This document shows, piece by piece, positions 59,601-62,600 of a stretch of 64,000 nt of DNA. The first letter of the stretch is position 1, and the number at the start of each line of letters is the position of its first letter. Source of the DNA: Ariolimax columbianus (Eukaryota > Mollusca > Gastropoda > Stylommatophora > Arionidae); the NCBI GenBank assembly GCA_036924085.1, contig JAVGWX010000005.1:96944172-97008171 (forward strand), in the 5' to 3' direction. Both the position numbers and the translations under genes were made by a program. The notes beneath the pieces are model-generated. The model made no database searches, was not told the origin of the DNA, and was given only the letters and a program-made list of their open reading frames with translations.

Positions 59601-62600
59601 CCATTTGTTTCTGTGCTATTTGTCTCTGTGTTATTTGTCTCTCTTATATTTGTCTCTGTGCTATTTGTCTCTATGTCATTTGTCTCTGCTATTTGTCCGT
59701 GTCATTTGTCTGTGTGCCATTTGTCTCTATGATTTGTCTGTGTGTCATTTGTCTTTGTGCCATTTGTCTCTGTGCCATTTGTCTCTAAAAAAACTGAAGT
59801 GTTGTCTCACATAATCATACAAGTGTGATGTTGTGTTACCATTCTAGGTGTTTAGTAACCACTGTTCCATAGGTTGGTGTTCTCATCTAATCTCATCTTT
59901 ATAATCATCTCTTTTATTGTCTACTGCTTGCCGGGCACTTAATAGTTCACCTGACTTTTTTGTAATCAGGTGACAACATGCTCACTGCCTTAAGTGTTGC
60001 CCGTGAGTGTCGGATGGTGGACAAGACGGATCGCATTATCCTAGTACAGGCCTACCCTCCCCTAAATGACCAGCCTGATGTCACTTTAGAGTTCATTTAT
60101 GCTGATGATAGCAATACCAAAGTGGAGGAAGTCTTTGCTATGGTATGTAAGAAACATTGGAAGCGAAAAACCATAATTCATTTACCTTTTAGCTTACCTG
60201 TCAGCTCAGTGCAAGAATTTAATAGGGAAGCTGAACATAAAATCTATAACAATTTTTATTGCCATTGTCCACTGGGGAGATTATAGACCTGAGGAAGTTC
60301 AGTTATTTCTCCACAGTAATGTTGATACATGGTATGTCACATTCTTTTTGTTTCAAGTTCTTGCTTCTCTCATGATGTCCATTTTCAAGTTCTTGCTTCT
60401 CTCATGCCGTCCATTTTAAAGTTCTTGCTTCTCTCATGCCGTCCATTTTCATGTTCTTGCTTCTGTCATGCCGTCCATTTTCAAGTTCTTGCTTATCTCG
60501 TGCCGTCCAGTTATTGTTTATCTAATACTGTCTATTTTGTTGCAGTCTGAATTTGCATAAGATGTTTTGGAGTTATCTAACTTGCTGAAGCTCTGTGTTT
60601 CTGATCTTAATATGGACTGGCCATTCTGATTTGCCAACTACTATCACCTCCATTTTGGCTCAGTTTATTTTGTTTTTCTTGTCAAACGTTTCATGTGCTT
60701 CATCTTTGGTATCATCTATCCAAAATTCACTTGCATTATAATATTTACAATCCAAGTTAGTGCTAATCTTTACCATATAAATTCATTCTAATATTTACCA
60801 TATATATTTATGTTTATCAAATATACAAGGGGATTGTCATAAGTCTTACTATGAAGGAGAAAGTTTAAATTTAGTATATATGTAGATCTTTCAACTTGTA
60901 CTGAACTTGAGAAGTATGAATTTCCTTCCTCGATGGGTTTACCCGGTATGGTGCATGGTGCAACACACCTTATTGATCAGATCTGCTACTCTAACAGTTT
61001 GTCAGAACAATAGAGAAATCAGAGACCAGAACTGTGATAAAATCATGATGTTGTAGGTAAAAACACCTACAGAAATACACAGGGAGATGGGGGACTGCGT
61101 GGCCTAGTGGTTAAGTGGCACGGCTCACAACCAGAAGGTGCTGGGTTCGATCCCCATCACAGCACCGGCCGTTACCCCGGGGAAGCAAACCCTTAGAAAA
61201 TGCAGGAGGAAGCAGACCCTTACATAAAATGCATGCTGAAGTCGGATGCACTATGCCGACAGGCGCAAAATAAAAACCACAGTGTAACGCACACACGCCT
61301 TGGGAAATAGAGAAATAAGGCGAACGCAAAAAAAACAAAAACACAGGCAGATAAAACCAGTGTTTAAGGAATTCTCTCCTTCGTATGCTTCTGTAAAAAA
61401 AACTGGTGTATGCAGTTTAAGTGTGGTCGTTCCCATGTTACTGATCTTCAAAATTCAGAAGACCATCCTCAGAGTGCAGCAGTGAAAATGCTGCAAGAGT
61501 GAAGAAAATCATTGACCAGGATAGAAAAATAACAATTGCAGAGATATCTAGATCAGCAAAACTGAATGAAAGTACAGTTTTTAGAATTTTACACAACAGA
61601 CTGAACATGAGAAAAGTGTGTGCCAGCTCGTTCCTGCATCTGCTGACATGTGAATAGAAACAAATGAGGGTTGATTGCTGTGGCCAGTTGCTCAAAATTT
61701 GTTTGTGGCAAAAAAATGTTGCCGACCATGGTGACAGTAGATGAGACTTGGGTTCACCATTATGACCCAGAATCCAAAATTTCCAGCTTGCAGTGGAAAA
61801 CTCTGGGCTCACCAACATATGTCAAGCCAAGAGCACAGAAATCTACAAGAAAAGTGATGCTGACTGTTTTTTGGGACATCAAAGGTGTCATATTGAAAGA
61901 TTACCTGCCTCATGGCAACACGTTAATGGGCAATATTATGCAGTTCTATTTACCAAACTAAGAAAGTCTGTGACCAGAAAACGAGGGATAGCGCGCACTC
62001 AAATTCTGCCTTTGTTTCAAAAAGCAAGGCTTGTGCTGCAAACAGCCAATGATTTAAAATTGTTCCACACCCACTATATTCTCCGGATTTAGCTCCATCA
62101 GACTTTTTTTCTTTTCCCAAAACTTAAAAAACAGCTGAAAGGAAATCATTTTGACAATGACGAAGATGTCATGCTGGCTTGTGATAACTGGTTTAGTTAG
62201 AAAAATAGGTTACTTTAGTCTGAAGGTCTTTTCAAGGTCACACAGAGATGTCAGAAATGTATAAATTCAGGTGGTGACTACATTGAGAAGGAATAAGCAC
62301 TGTGCCATTTTTAACTTTCTCCTCCTACTCCTGCATGGTCAGGGTAAAGACTTATGACAAACCCCTTGTACATTCATACTCAATTTAACCATTTTTGTCA
62401 ATGCTAATGTTTATCATATATATTCATACATAATGTTTACAATATATGCTCATACTAATTTTTATCATATATGTTCATACTATTGTTTACCATATGTGTC
62501 GTATTCTAATGTTCACCATTTATCTTCATACTAAAATTGACTGCACATGTTCATACTAAAGTTTATTTCCCCAAGAACTCATGTTTGATATTGTTGACCC

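Noticed and set aside
59421..59814. Cysteine-rich [10 protein letters not shown] and ICLCAICL frames, at first sight like metallothionein or knottin repeats
   Set aside because: All frames over the 15-bp repeat are open; no start context or signal peptide, and it lies in an intron.
60090..60110. YADD in FIYADDSN as a reverse transcriptase box
   Set aside because: It is within exon r of the ATPase, in a family-specific variable segment.
61089..61340. Apparent tRNA gene with A- and B-box
   Set aside because: No cloverleaf 3' half; poly-A-like tail, target-site duplication and other copies show it is a tRNA-derived SINE.
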